The notes: generated by a model from the letters alone, not told the origin. DNA of 7,155 nucleotides from an uncultured Sulfurovum sp. (GCA_947313765.1 CAMZNQ010000311.1:1-7155), one strand, 5' to 3'. Shown: positions 1-6,131, numbered from the stretch's first letter. Numbers and translations are program-made.

Positions 1-962
1 CGTCTAAATGGAGTGGAGAAATCAACCTCTTTATCTCCATAAGGGAGTCTTCTATTTAGTTTTAATCTATCAAAAATATAATCAAATAGCTCCTCGGTAA
101 CTTCCATTAACTCAATATATGTTTTATATGCCCAATAGAACTCAATAACAGTAAACTCTGGATTATGAGTAGCATCAATACCCTCATTTCTAAAGTTTTT
201 TCCAATCTCAAATACAGCATCCATTCCACCTGTAATGAGCTGTTTTAGGTAAAGCTCTGGTGCAACTCTTAGAAATCTATCTACACCTAAAGAGTTGTGA
301 TGCGTTATGAATGGTTTTGCATTTGCTCCACCTAAAATTGGATGCATCATTGGAGTCTCTACCTCTAAGAACCCTTTCTCTTCAAAAAAGCGTCTAATAG
401 AAGATACAATTTTAGAGCGTAATTTAAATCTCTTTGTAACCTCTGAATCCATTATCATATCAAGATAACGTTGTCTATATTTAATCTCTTGGTCTTGAAT
501 ACCATGAAACTTTTCAGGAAGAGGAGATATTGCTTTGGTAACCAAATTTACCTCTAAACAGTGCAGTGTAAGCTCCCCTGTTCCTGTTACAAATGGATAA
601 CCTCTTACCTCAATAATGTCTCCAACTTCAAATAGTTTTTTTACAACACTATTGTAGTAGTTTTCAGGTAAATCATCACGATTAAAATATATTTGTACTA
701 ATCCATCTTCATCTTCTATCTTTGCAAAGGCTGCTTTTCCCATAATTCGTATAAATTTAAGACGACCTGTCAACCTATACTCTCTGTTTTCATCCTTTTT
801 CATCTCATCAGTTTCAATCTCATGAACATAAGAACACTCATTTAAAAAAGTTGCAGATGGAGTCCCTTTTTCTACTTTATTTGGATAAGGGTTGATACCC
901 TCTTCACGTAATTTTTCTGTTTTTTTTTTTTTCTCTTGAATATATTGATTGTTAAATATCAA
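1..962 (-). CDS. lysS: Lysyl-tRNA synthetase, class II (C-terminus cut off by window edge)
   Basis: Charges tRNA-Lys with lysine in the cytoplasm. The first 320 residues are present; the family is about 500 long, so roughly the last third of the catalytic domain lies outside. An N-terminal OB-fold anticodon-binding domain (about residues 62-142, starting YRLTGRL) is followed by the class II core: motif 1 near residues 195-208 (EKGFLEVETPMM) and motif 2 near 251-271 (FEIGKNFRNEG, then THNPEF). The start is TTG at 960-962, giving (M)IFNNQYIQ, preceded by AGGAG at good spacing; no in-frame ATG occurs before codon 54, well inside the conserved protein, so TTG is well supported. Codons 11-14 are four AAA lysines, part of a 13-A run (920-932). 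The gene follows fur after 53 bp, as in C. jejuni. Identification is secure; only the end is unseen. Confidence 0.96.
   Translation of the reverse strand, partial: MIFNNQYIQEKKKKTEKLREEGINPYPNKVEKGTPSATFLNECSYVHEIETDEMKKDENREYRLTGRLKFIRIMGKAAFAKIEDEDGLVQIYFNRDDLPENYYNSVVKKLFEVGDIIEVRGYPFVTGTGELTLHCLEVNLVTKAISPLPEKFHGIQDQEIKYRQRYLDMIMDSEVTKRFKLRSKIVSSIRRFFEEKGFLEVETPMMHPILGGANAKPFITHHNSLGVDRFLRVAPELYLKQLITGGMDAVFEIGKNFRNEGIDATHNPEFTVIEFYWAYKTYIELMEVTEELFDYIFDRLKLNRRLPYGDKEVDFSTPFR
920..932 (-). repeat. Homopolymer of 13 A in the lysS coding strand
   Basis: Thirteen consecutive T on the plus strand are read as A13 in lysS, covering codons 11-14 and the first base of codon 15. As written the frame is intact. 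One extra A gives a TGA stop within a few codons; one fewer gives a TAG stop about 16 codons on. Such tracts are known hot spots for replication or transcriptional slippage. Any effect here is inference. Confidence 0.9.
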
Positions 963-990
963 GATTTCTCCTATTGTAGTTTTTTTATAT

Positions 991-1014
991 TAGGGGTAAG
1001 TTTTTGTAGGGGTA
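991..1014 (-). repeat. Two direct copies of TACCCCTA in the fur-lysS gap
   Basis: The octamer TACCCCTA (minus-strand reading) occurs at 1007-1014 and again at 991-998, 16 bp apart start to start, inside the 53-bp leader between the fur stop and the lysS ribosome binding site. A third copy lies in the leader of the IscU-like gene (5651-5658). The remainder of the gap is AT-rich with a possible weak -10 (TAATAT). Whether the copies bind anything is unknown. Confidence 0.5.
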
Positions 1015-1015
1015 T

Positions 1016-1471
1016 CTATCTACTTTGACAAGCAGAACAGACACCCATTATCTTCATAATATGACTAGTCATCTTGAAGTTAAACTTTTTAGCAATATCC
1101 TCTTGTTGCTTCTCAATAGTTTCATCAAAAAACTCCTCTATCCCACCACATTCGAGACATACTAAATGGTCATGATGCTCTTTGAGTCCAAATTCATATT
1201 TTTTACCTTGAACTCCAAATGAGATAGAGCTTACAATATTTGCCTCTTCAAGTAGAGTGAGTGTACGATAAACAGTGGCAATTCCAAGCTTGACTTCAGG
1301 GTAGCTATTTTTAATTAAATTATATATATCTTCAGGGGTAAAATGTCCATCATTATTATTATAGATAATCTCTAAAATTAGCTCTCTCTGTTTAGTATAT
1401 TTTAGGTTAGAAGATTTTAATAGTTTTTTAAAATCTTCTAAAACCTCTTCATAAGCCTTATCTATTGCCAT
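1016..1471 (-). CDS. fur: Ferric uptake regulator, Fur
   Basis: Metal-responsive dimeric repressor of iron uptake and storage genes; cytoplasmic DNA-binding protein. The 151 residues comprise an N-terminal extension typical of Helicobacter/Campylobacter Fur (1-24), a winged helix with recognition helix around 63-80 (GIATVYRTLTLLEEANIV), then the dimerisation and metal domain. H43 and the HHDH block (99-102) fit the regulatory metal sites. Two CxxC pairs, CLEC (105-108) and CSAC (145-148), fit the structural zinc site. The ATG at 1469-1471 is preceded by AAAGGA, which overlaps the cvpA stop codon, only 15 bp away, so translation is probably coupled to cvpA. PerR and Zur share the fold; the HHDHLVCLECG motif and synteny with C. 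jejuni gatC-cvpA-fur-lysS favour Fur. I see no separate strong fur promoter, so it is probably read from upstream. Confidence 0.93.
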   Translation of the reverse strand: MAIDKAYEEVLEDFKKLLKSSNLKYTKQRELILEIIYNNNDGHFTPEDIYNLIKNSYPEVKLGIATVYRTLTLLEEANIVSSISFGVQGKKYEFGLKEHHDHLVCLECGGIEEFFDETIEKQQEDIAKKFNFKMTSHIMKIMGVCSACQSR

Positions 1472-1486
1472 AAATTACTATTTCCT

Positions 1487-2065
1487 TTAATCTGTTTTTG
1501 ATATATTATTATCTTTTGTTGAGTTAACATCTTTTGTACTATTATTTTCAACTGATGTTGTATTATTTTCAATATTAATATAGCTTTTATTTAGTATATC
1601 TGCTCCAATTTGAGACATTGGTTTAAATAGTTGACTCTCTTGTGTATATTTAGATAGTTTTTCTTTAAAAAAGTCAGAGTTGTTTAGTCCAAAAACAATA
1701 AGTGATAATATGGATGCATATTTAATAAAAGCAATTAAATATCCTAAGATTCTACTAATAACTCCTATCTCATCATCTGAACCAAAGTTTGAGACAATTG
1801 ACGATATGATATTAAAAATAATCCACAAAGCTAGAAACAGTGCTACAAATCCAATAGCTTTTTGATACTCTACAGCAGATTCAGGTAAAATATTTTGCTC
1901 TATAATTAAATCTGCCACAACACCATTGAGTCTTGAGGCAACAGCAATTGCACCCACAAGCCCTAGAAAATTAAATAACTCTTTAGAGAATCCTGCAACT
2001 AAGCCTTTAATTGCAAGAAAAATAGTGATACCAATAATAATAATATCTATAGTTTGAAAATCCAT
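1487..2065 (-). CDS. cvpA: CvpA family inner-membrane protein
   Basis: Small integral membrane protein of the CvpA (colicin V production) family, whose molecular role is still poorly defined and is linked in other bacteria to envelope homeostasis. The 192 residues show about four hydrophobic segments, near 5-20, 30-48, 70-92 and 103-128, with the family-typical GxxxGFSKELFNFLG stretch between the first two (21-35). After a soluble stretch, the last 30 residues are an Asn/Ser/Thr/Lys-rich tail containing NSTKD twice (175-179, 181-185). This is probably a disordered cytoplasmic end that varies between species. The ATG is preceded by AAGG at about 10 bp, a modest site. It lies 49 bp after pilT and 15 bp before fur. 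In C. jejuni a cvpA homologue occupies the same place before fur, which supports the call. Confidence 0.85.
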   Translation of the reverse strand: MDFQTIDIIIIGITIFLAIKGLVAGFSKELFNFLGLVGAIAVASRLNGVVADLIIEQNILPESAVEYQKAIGFVALFLALWIIFNIISSIVSNFGSDDEIGVISRILGYLIAFIKYASILSLIVFGLNNSDFFKEKLSKYTQESQLFKPMSQIGADILNKSYINIENNTTSVENNSTKDVNSTKDNNISKTD

Positions 2066-2114
2066 AATATAAAAACCTTAATTTTAGAAATTTTTGTGGA
2101 AATTATAACTAAAA

Positions 2115-3179
2115 TTATTTAAAATTTATGTTCTTTTTTAACTCTTCTGGTTTATTTGCATATTGTATGGCATTTTCTCTGGAGATTATCCCCTGTTTTC
2201 TTAATTTTATAAGTATTTGAGTCTGTGTCTGCATTCCTGTTGCACCTTGACCTAGTTGCATTTGAGAATATAGTTGATGTGTCTTATCTTCACGAATAAG
2301 ATTTGAGATAGCATTATTTGGAATCATTATTTCAGGAACAGCAACACGTCCACCTCCCACTTTTGGCAGTAGTGCTTGTGCAATAACACCTACTAGAGAA
2401 GAGGCAACCATTGTTCTAATCTGTGCCTGTTCATCTCCTCCAAAAACATCAATAATACGGTTAATAGTACCAGGTGCAGAGTTTGTGTGGAGTGTTCCAA
2501 AGACTAAGTGACCCGTTTCAGCAGCTGTTAATGCAGCCTCAATAGTCTCTTTATCTCTCATCTCCCCAATAAATATAATATCAGGGTCTTGACGCATAGC
2601 ATATTTTAAAGCTAGAGAGAAACTCTTTGTATCAGCACCTAACTCTCTATGAGAAAATACAGATTTTTTATTTTGATGGATAAACTCTACAGGGTCTTCA
2701 ACTGTTACGATATGTTTATGTTCAGTTAAGTTTATCTCATTTAGCATAGCAGCTAGTGTGGTTGATTTACCTGAACCTGTTGGACCTGTAACTAAGATTA
2801 GCCCTTTTTCTCGTTTAATTAATCTCTTATATACCTCTGGAGCATTTAAATCATCAAGAGATGGTATCTCTGTTGGAATAATACGAAAAGCAGCAGCAAT
2901 ATCTCCAAGAGTTCGATAGTAGTTTGCTCTAAATCTACCAACTCCAGGAAGAAGAAGTGCAAAATCTAGTTCAAGATGCTCTTCAAAAGATTTTTTCTGT
3001 TTTTCTGTTAGTAAGGCGTAAGCCATCTCTTCAATATCTTCTCCTGTTAATACAGGTAGATTGACAGCTTTCAATGTACCATCAATACGGATTTGGGGTT
3101 CACTTCTGCTTACAAGGTGTAAATCAGATGCACCATGAGCAACAACACTTTGGAGTAATTTTTTAATATCTATAGCCAT
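2115..3179 (-). CDS. pilT: PilT, type IV pilus retraction ATPase
   Basis: Hexameric cytoplasmic ATPase that depolymerises type IV pili, driving twitching motility and, in competent species, DNA uptake. At 354 residues it has normal PilT length. It has the N-terminal PAS-like PilT domain (1-100, with HGASDLHL at 15-22), Walker A GPTGSGKST (132-140), the Asp box (159-166, TVEDPVEF), Walker B with DPDIIFIGEMRD (198-209), the His box GTLHTNSA (228-235), and a C-terminal helix with ISNLIREDK (291-299), equivalent to the AIRNLIRE retraction motif. GEMRD and the latter motif favour PilT or the close paralogue PilU over PilB or GspE. The start follows AGGA by 10 bp. It sits between gatC and cvpA, which are adjacent in C. 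jejuni, an organism without type IV pili. No other pilus genes are visible here. Confidence 0.93.
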   Translation of the reverse strand: MAIDIKKLLQSVVAHGASDLHLVSRSEPQIRIDGTLKAVNLPVLTGEDIEEMAYALLTEKQKKSFEEHLELDFALLLPGVGRFRANYYRTLGDIAAAFRIIPTEIPSLDDLNAPEVYKRLIKREKGLILVTGPTGSGKSTTLAAMLNEINLTEHKHIVTVEDPVEFIHQNKKSVFSHRELGADTKSFSLALKYAMRQDPDIIFIGEMRDKETIEAALTAAETGHLVFGTLHTNSAPGTINRIIDVFGGDEQAQIRTMVASSLVGVIAQALLPKVGGGRVAVPEIMIPNNAISNLIREDKTHQLYSQMQLGQGATGMQTQTQILIKLRKQGIISRENAIQYANKPEELKKNINFK

Positions 3180-3234
3180 AAGAGAGTATCCTAATATTTA
3201 ATTATTTTTTAATATATTATTTTAACATTAAAAT

Positions 3235-3240
3235 ATTATA
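3235..3240 (-). promoter_or_regulatory. Possible -10 element ahead of pilT
   Basis: A perfect TATAAT on the minus strand lies at the start of the 67-bp gatC-pilT gap, with no clear -35, which is usual for sigma-70 promoters in this phylum. It could give pilT and the downstream genes their own transcript. In such AT-rich DNA a chance match is quite possible. Confidence 0.25.
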
Positions 3241-3246
3241 CTAATC

Positions 3247-3537
3247 TTATTCTATAATTTTTGGTACAATAAAAAAATCATTTTCTCCATTAGGTGCGTG
3301 AGAAAAGATTGACTTTGAAACCTCTATGTTTGTAGATGGTAAATCTTCACGCATAGGTGTACCACCCAAAAGAGTAGAAAAAGAGGCATCTAAATTATCT
3401 GTATCTAACTCTGCAAGATTTTCAACATAAGCAAGAATCTCTGTAAGTTGTTCTGCTAATTCCTCTTTTTTTTCATCTTCTATCTTCAACATAGAGAGTT
3501 TCTCTAGTTTTTCCAATACTCTGTTATCAATAATCAC
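3247..3537 (-). CDS. gatC: Asp/Glu-tRNA(Asn/Gln) amidotransferase subunit C
   Basis: Small subunit of the GatCAB complex, which converts misacylated Glu-tRNA(Gln) and Asp-tRNA(Asn) to the correct amidated forms. GatC wraps around GatA and stabilises its interface with GatB. The 96 residues match the family's usual length. The N-terminal helices carry the LEKLSMLKI...LAEQLTEILAYV pattern (11-38), then LDTDNLDA (44-51), MREDLPS (62-68) and the conserved ending SHAPNGENDFFIVPKIIE (79-96). The start is GTG at 3535-3537 (plus-strand CAC), preceded by AAGGA at about 5 bp. It is the first gene of the minus-strand cluster, with a likely promoter just upstream. gatA and gatB are not in the window, as is common in this phylum, where they are scattered. 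Confidence 0.92.
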   Translation of the reverse strand: MIIDNRVLEKLEKLSMLKIEDEKKEELAEQLTEILAYVENLAELDTDNLDASFSTLLGGTPMREDLPSTNIEVSKSIFSHAPNGENDFFIVPKIIE

Positions 3538-3573
3538 AATTATCCTTTTATTATAAATATTTTTAATAATCGT

Positions 3574-3579
3574 ATTATA
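3574..3579 (-). promoter_or_regulatory. Likely -10 element of the gatC-pilT-cvpA-fur-lysS cluster
   Basis: A perfect TATAAT on the minus strand would start transcription near 3566, leaving a leader of roughly 30 nt that includes the AAGGA ribosome binding site of gatC. No good -35 is visible. A dyad (TTTAATA 3562-3568 with TATTAAA 3580-3586) is centred on this element, so a repressor could bind over it. The promoter call is inference from spacing and consensus. Confidence 0.45.
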
Positions 3580-3597
3580 TATTAAATGAGTTTAATG

Positions 3598-3609
3598 TAT
3601 AAGTATATA
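3598..3609 (+). promoter_or_regulatory. Possible -10 region of the rhodanese gene
   Basis: TATAAG (3598-3603) followed by TATATA (3604-3609) lies 25-36 bp ahead of the rhodanese ATG, leaving a leader of about 20 nt containing the AAGGA ribosome binding site at 3622-3626. No -35 is recognisable. It would be divergent from the gatC promoter. Weak call because the whole gap is AT-rich. Confidence 0.3.
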
Positions 3610-3633
3610 AAAACTTAATATAAGGATTTTAAA

Positions 3634-3978
3634 ATGAGTAATTTATTAGATAAAAGTTATGTACACTCTGAAGAGTTAGAGGTGCTTTTAAAAGAGCGAG
3701 AAGAGGGAAAAGTTGATTTTATTTTAGTTGATGTTAGAGAACAGATGGAGTATGATAATGGTCATATTAAAGGTGTTGACCTCTTAAAGCCAACCTCAAC
3801 CTTTCAATCATGGGCGCAAGATTTTCTTAATGAGTACAAAGATAAAACCGTAATATTTACATGTAGAACAGATAGCCGTTCAGGTCAGGTACAACAGGTA
3901 TTTAGGCAAAATGGAATGGAAAAAGTAATTAATCATGCTGGAGGGATTGTCTCTTATCGTGGTGATATTGATAGATAG
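3634..3978 (+). CDS. Single-domain rhodanese-like sulfurtransferase
   Basis: Carries sulfane sulfur as a cysteine persulfide between donors and acceptors, probably in the cytoplasm, since no signal peptide is visible. In 114 residues it has a complete rhodanese domain: DVREQMEYDNGHIKG (33-47) is the conserved first motif, and the active-site loop starts at catalytic C77 (CRTDSRS, 77-83), with an Arg five residues after Cys as usual. HAGGI (101-105) is the family's GGxxxW-type ending, here without the usual Trp. It starts at an ATG with AAGGA about 7 bp upstream. The following PAS gene is 74 bp away with a possible promoter between, so it may be monocistronic. The physiological donor is unknown; rhodaneses are numerous in sulfur-metabolising Campylobacterota. 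There is no second domain and no Cys loss. Confidence 0.88.
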   Translation: MSNLLDKSYVHSEELEVLLKEREEGKVDFILVDVREQMEYDNGHIKGVDLLKPTSTFQSWAQDFLNEYKDKTVIFTCRTDSRSGQVQQVFRQNGMEKVINHAGGIVSYRGDIDR

Positions 3979-3994
3979 TTACATTTTCACTATT

Positions 3995-4022
3995 TTGACT
4001 AATTTATATATAATAATATAGA
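3995..4022 (+). promoter_or_regulatory. Candidate sigma-70 promoter for the PAS gene
   Basis: TTGACT (3995-4000) is separated by 16 bp from TATAGA (4017-4022). This would start transcription near 4029 and leave about 24 nt before the TTG start, including the AAAGG ribosome binding site. A nearer TATAAT at 4009-4014 is an alternative -10 without a -35. Confidence 0.4.
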
Positions 4023-4052
4023 AAGTTAATTATTTTGTAAGAAAGGTAAAAA

Positions 4053-4613
4053 TTGCATACAAGTAGACCTTTGCCAATAGATAGAGAGATAAAAATTAGT
4101 TCAAAAGAATTTCTTGTTAGTAAAACAGATGAAAAAGGTAACATTCTTTACGTTAATGATACTTTTTGTGATGTAACAGGATATGAAGAGATTGAGGTAT
4201 TGGGAAAAGCACATAACATTGTGAGACACCCTGATATGCCTGCAGTTATATTTCTTTTAATGTGGAGACAGATTCAAAGTGGTAACAACATTAGAACTTT
4301 AGTTAAAAATCTTGCACGTTCAGGAGAATACTACTGGGTTAGTACAGATTTTGAGATACATAAAGAGAATGACACTACTACATATATTGCATTTAGAAGA
4401 GCCGTTCATAAAAAGGCAGTTAGAGATATTGAACCTCTTTATGAACATCTTTTAAAAGTTGAAAAGGCTCATGGGTTAAAAGCATCTTTAGTATATCTTC
4501 AAGGTTTTCTAAATGAGAAACATATGACATTTGAAGAGTATATGGATGATATTTTAAAACCTAAAGGGTTAATGGCAATTTTATTCAATAAAATGAAAAG
4601 TAGCTTCTCTTAA
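4053..4613 (+). CDS. Stand-alone PAS sensor protein, Aer/CetB-like
   Basis: Probable redox or energy-taxis sensor that binds a flavin. The PAS domain spans about residues 15-118 and contains VNDTFCDVTGY (34-44), HNIVRHPDMP (54-63), MW (70-71), LVKNLARSGEYYWV (83-96) and the final strand YIAFRRAVHKKA (111-122). The HN-VRHPDMP and W positions are hallmarks of the FAD-binding PAS of Aer and of Campylobacter CetB. The last 60 residues look helical and contain no HAMP, methyl-accepting, kinase or GGDEF domain, so the output must come from a partner; in C. jejuni, CetB works with the transducer CetA. No transducer is next to it here. The start is TTG at 4053-4055 with AAAGG six bases upstream, and no ATG lies before residue 62, inside the PAS core. 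A 78-bp gap follows. Family is confident; ligand and partner are inferred. Confidence 0.85.
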   Translation: MHTSRPLPIDREIKISSKEFLVSKTDEKGNILYVNDTFCDVTGYEEIEVLGKAHNIVRHPDMPAVIFLLMWRQIQSGNNIRTLVKNLARSGEYYWVSTDFEIHKENDTTTYIAFRRAVHKKAVRDIEPLYEHLLKVEKAHGLKASLVYLQGFLNEKHMTFEEYMDDILKPKGLMAILFNKMKSSFS

Positions 4614-4649
4614 TCTTGTTGAAAAAGAACTATTTAAACTACAAAGGCG

Positions 4650-4655
4650 TATAAT
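4650..4655 (+). promoter_or_regulatory. Likely -10 element of the reductase - IscU-like - ferritin-like unit
   Basis: A perfect TATAAT would start transcription near 4662, 30 bp before the reductase ATG and just ahead of its GGAG site (4680-4683). No -35 at proper spacing. A 12-bp perfect palindrome AAATTATAATTT (4668-4679) lies between it and the ribosome binding site and could be an operator or simply AT-rich chance. Confidence 0.4.
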
Positions 4656-4691
4656 CAATGTTTATTTAAATTATAATTTGGAGATTTTGTA

Positions 4692-5645
4692 ATGGATACA
4701 ATATATGATTTAGTTGTTGTAGGAGGTGGTCCTGGAGGAATAGGGGCTATTGTTGAAGCTAAAATTTTAGGTTTAGGTAGAGTTTTATTGATTGAAAAAA
4801 CAGATAATCACTCTCACACTATTCGTAAATTTTATAAAGATAAAAAAAGGGTAGATAAGGATTGGCAAGGTCAAGCTGTTGAACTTGAAGGGCATATAGA
4901 TTTTGTTGATGGAACAAAAGAGAGTACTCTTGATTACTTTGATTATCTTTTAGATGATAAAGTTATTGATAGTAGATTTAATTGTGAAGTTTTAAAAATT
5001 CAAAAAGAGAATGATGTTTTTGTAATATTCACATCTTGTGGAGATTTTAAAGCGAAAAACATAATTGTATCTATTGGTCGCATGGGAAAACCAAATAAAC
5101 CTAGTTATAAAATTCCTCCATCCATACGTTCACAAGTGGGATATAATCTTGATAAATGTAGTAGAGGAGAGAGGGTTATTGTTATTGGTGGTGGAGATTC
5201 AGCTGTTGAGTATGCTTGTGATTTGAGTGAAAACAATGATGTTACTTTAACTTACAGAAGAGATGAGCTTAGTCGTCCTAATCCAACAAACCAAAATATG
5301 ATAAAAGATTATGCCAAAGATAAGCGTGTAGAGTTAAAATTGGGGATAGATATAGAAAATGTTGTTAGTGAGCATGGTAGAGTTCGCATTAACTTTACAG
5401 ATGGTACTCATGAGCTTTATGATAGAGCTGTTTATGCTATTGGAGGGACAACTCCAAAAGATTTTTTGAAAGCTTGTGGGGTAACTCTCGATAAAAAGGG
5501 AGAGCCAGTATTTGATGAAAATTACGAGAGTGAAACCAAAGGTCTATATATTGCAGGGGATATTGCTTTTGCTAGTGGTGGAAGTATTGCAATTGCTCTA
5601 AATCATGGCTACAGAATTGTTAACCATATTTTAGGAAAAAAATAG
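4692..5645 (+). CDS. FAD/NAD(P)H oxidoreductase, FqrB-like (TrxR fold without CxxC)
   Basis: Soluble flavoprotein that should move electrons between NADPH and a small carrier. An FAD-binding Rossmann motif (VVVGGGPGG, 8-16) is followed by a second nucleotide fold at 161-175 (RVIVIGGGDSAVEYA), with YRR (188-190) and R195 positioned as the phosphate-binding arginines that favour NADPH. The FAD-closing motif GLYIAGDIA is at 284-292. The layout and 317-residue length match low-molecular-weight thioredoxin reductases, but the CxxC is absent (cysteines only at 98, 116, 156, 176 and 262), so it is not a thioredoxin reductase. In this phylum the best fit is FqrB, the flavodoxin/ferredoxin reductase of H. 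pylori and C. jejuni; a YpdA-type disulfide reductase is the main alternative. The ATG has GGAG 8 bp upstream. The IscU-like gene follows after 27 bp, suggesting a shared transcript. Confidence 0.8.
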   Translation: MDTIYDLVVVGGGPGGIGAIVEAKILGLGRVLLIEKTDNHSHTIRKFYKDKKRVDKDWQGQAVELEGHIDFVDGTKESTLDYFDYLLDDKVIDSRFNCEVLKIQKENDVFVIFTSCGDFKAKNIIVSIGRMGKPNKPSYKIPPSIRSQVGYNLDKCSRGERVIVIGGGDSAVEYACDLSENNDVTLTYRRDELSRPNPTNQNMIKDYAKDKRVELKLGIDIENVVSEHGRVRINFTDGTHELYDRAVYAIGGTTPKDFLKACGVTLDKKGEPVFDENYESETKGLYIAGDIAFASGGSIAIALNHGYRIVNHILGKK

Positions 5646-5653
5646 TATATTAC

Positions 5654-5666
5654 CCCTAAAAAAGGG
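5654..5666 (+). promoter_or_regulatory. Small hairpin holding the IscU-like gene's ribosome binding site
   Basis: CCCT (5654-5657) can pair with AGGG (5663-5666) around a five-A loop; AGGG is the core of the Shine-Dalgarno site for the ATG at 5673. The stem is only 4 bp, so an effect on translation is speculative. The TACCCCTA octamer (5651-5658) overlaps it. Confidence 0.3.
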
Positions 5667-5672
5667 AACTAT

Positions 5673-6131
5673 ATGAACGCAGACACATTAGTAATGGAAC
5701 ACATGATGAATCCTAAAAATTATGGGAAAATTGAAGATTCAGATAGTGTTGGGATTGGTAAAAATCCACAAAATGGGGAGAAGGTAGCTATCTATCTTAA
5801 CGTTAAAGGTGGAGATGACCCACTTATTGAAGATATCTCTTTTCAAGCGATTGGGTGTACCACAACCATTGTAGCAGGTTCACTCATTACAACTGAAGCC
5901 AAAGGGATAAACTTTAGTAGAGCAGAAGAGTTAATCTCTGCTACTTTGGGATTGTTAGAAAATCAAACGCCTGAAGATGCAGCATGTACAGAGATGGTAG
6001 CCTTAGCACTAAAAGCATCCCTCGATACCTATGCAGAGCGACAAAAAGATGCTGATTTCCCTATGATTTCATACCACATAAACACCGACTGTACACCTAA
6101 AGAGGAGACTCCTGATGAAAAAGCTATTTAA
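5673..6131 (+). CDS. IscU/NifU-N-like protein lacking the first ligand cysteine
   Basis: Belongs to the IscU/NifU N-terminal scaffold family, which builds Fe-S clusters on three cysteines. The 152 residues align by eye along the domain: MNPKNYG (12-18), VGIGKNP (26-32), FQAIGCTTTIVAGSLITTEAKG (in 57-78) and ACTEMVALALKASLDTY (104-120). C62 and C105 match the second and third ligands, but the first, normally in a CGD motif, is replaced by N34-G-E. The HscA-binding LPPVK motif and the His before the third Cys are also missing (PEDAAC at 100-105). An extra C140 sits in the tail. It may therefore be a modified scaffold, a carrier or a regulator rather than the main scaffold. The start follows AAGGGA, and the end overlaps the next gene by 17 bp. 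Family is confident; activity is unknown. Confidence 0.85.
   Translation: MNADTLVMEHMMNPKNYGKIEDSDSVGIGKNPQNGEKVAIYLNVKGGDDPLIEDISFQAIGCTTTIVAGSLITTEAKGINFSRAEELISATLGLLENQTPEDAACTEMVALALKASLDTYAERQKDADFPMISYHINTDCTPKEETPDEKAI
6103..6113 (+). promoter_or_regulatory. Strong ribosome binding site inside the IscU-like gene, in a small hairpin
   Basis: AGGAG (6103-6107) lies 7 bp before the ATG at 6115 and decides that start. The sequence AGGAG-A-CTCCT is self-complementary, forming AGGA/TCCT around a three-base loop. Ribosomes finishing the upstream gene would open it, so this looks like translational coupling of the overlapping genes. Confidence 0.5.

Noticed and set aside
1515..1575. Short repeats in the cvpA tail (NSTKD twice; ttattttcaa twice)
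   Set aside because: Low-complexity Asn/Ser/Thr coding in AT-rich DNA; too short and irregular to be a functional repeat array or CRISPR.
1680..1865. 61-codon open frame on the plus strand
   Set aside because: It lies wholly antisense to cvpA, has no recognisable domain, and is explained by the hydrophobic codon pattern of the real gene.
3550..3555. Second minus-strand TATAAT before gatC
   Set aside because: It would start transcription at about 3543, inside the ribosome binding site; 3574-3579 is better placed.
4672..4677. TATAAT as promoter of the reductase
   Set aside because: Transcription would begin at about 4684, losing the GGAG ribosome binding site; the copy at 4650-4655 fits better.
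4692..5645. Thioredoxin reductase (trxB)
   Set aside because: Fold and length agree, but the redox-active CxxC is absent from the NADPH domain, so disulfide reduction of thioredoxin is not expected.
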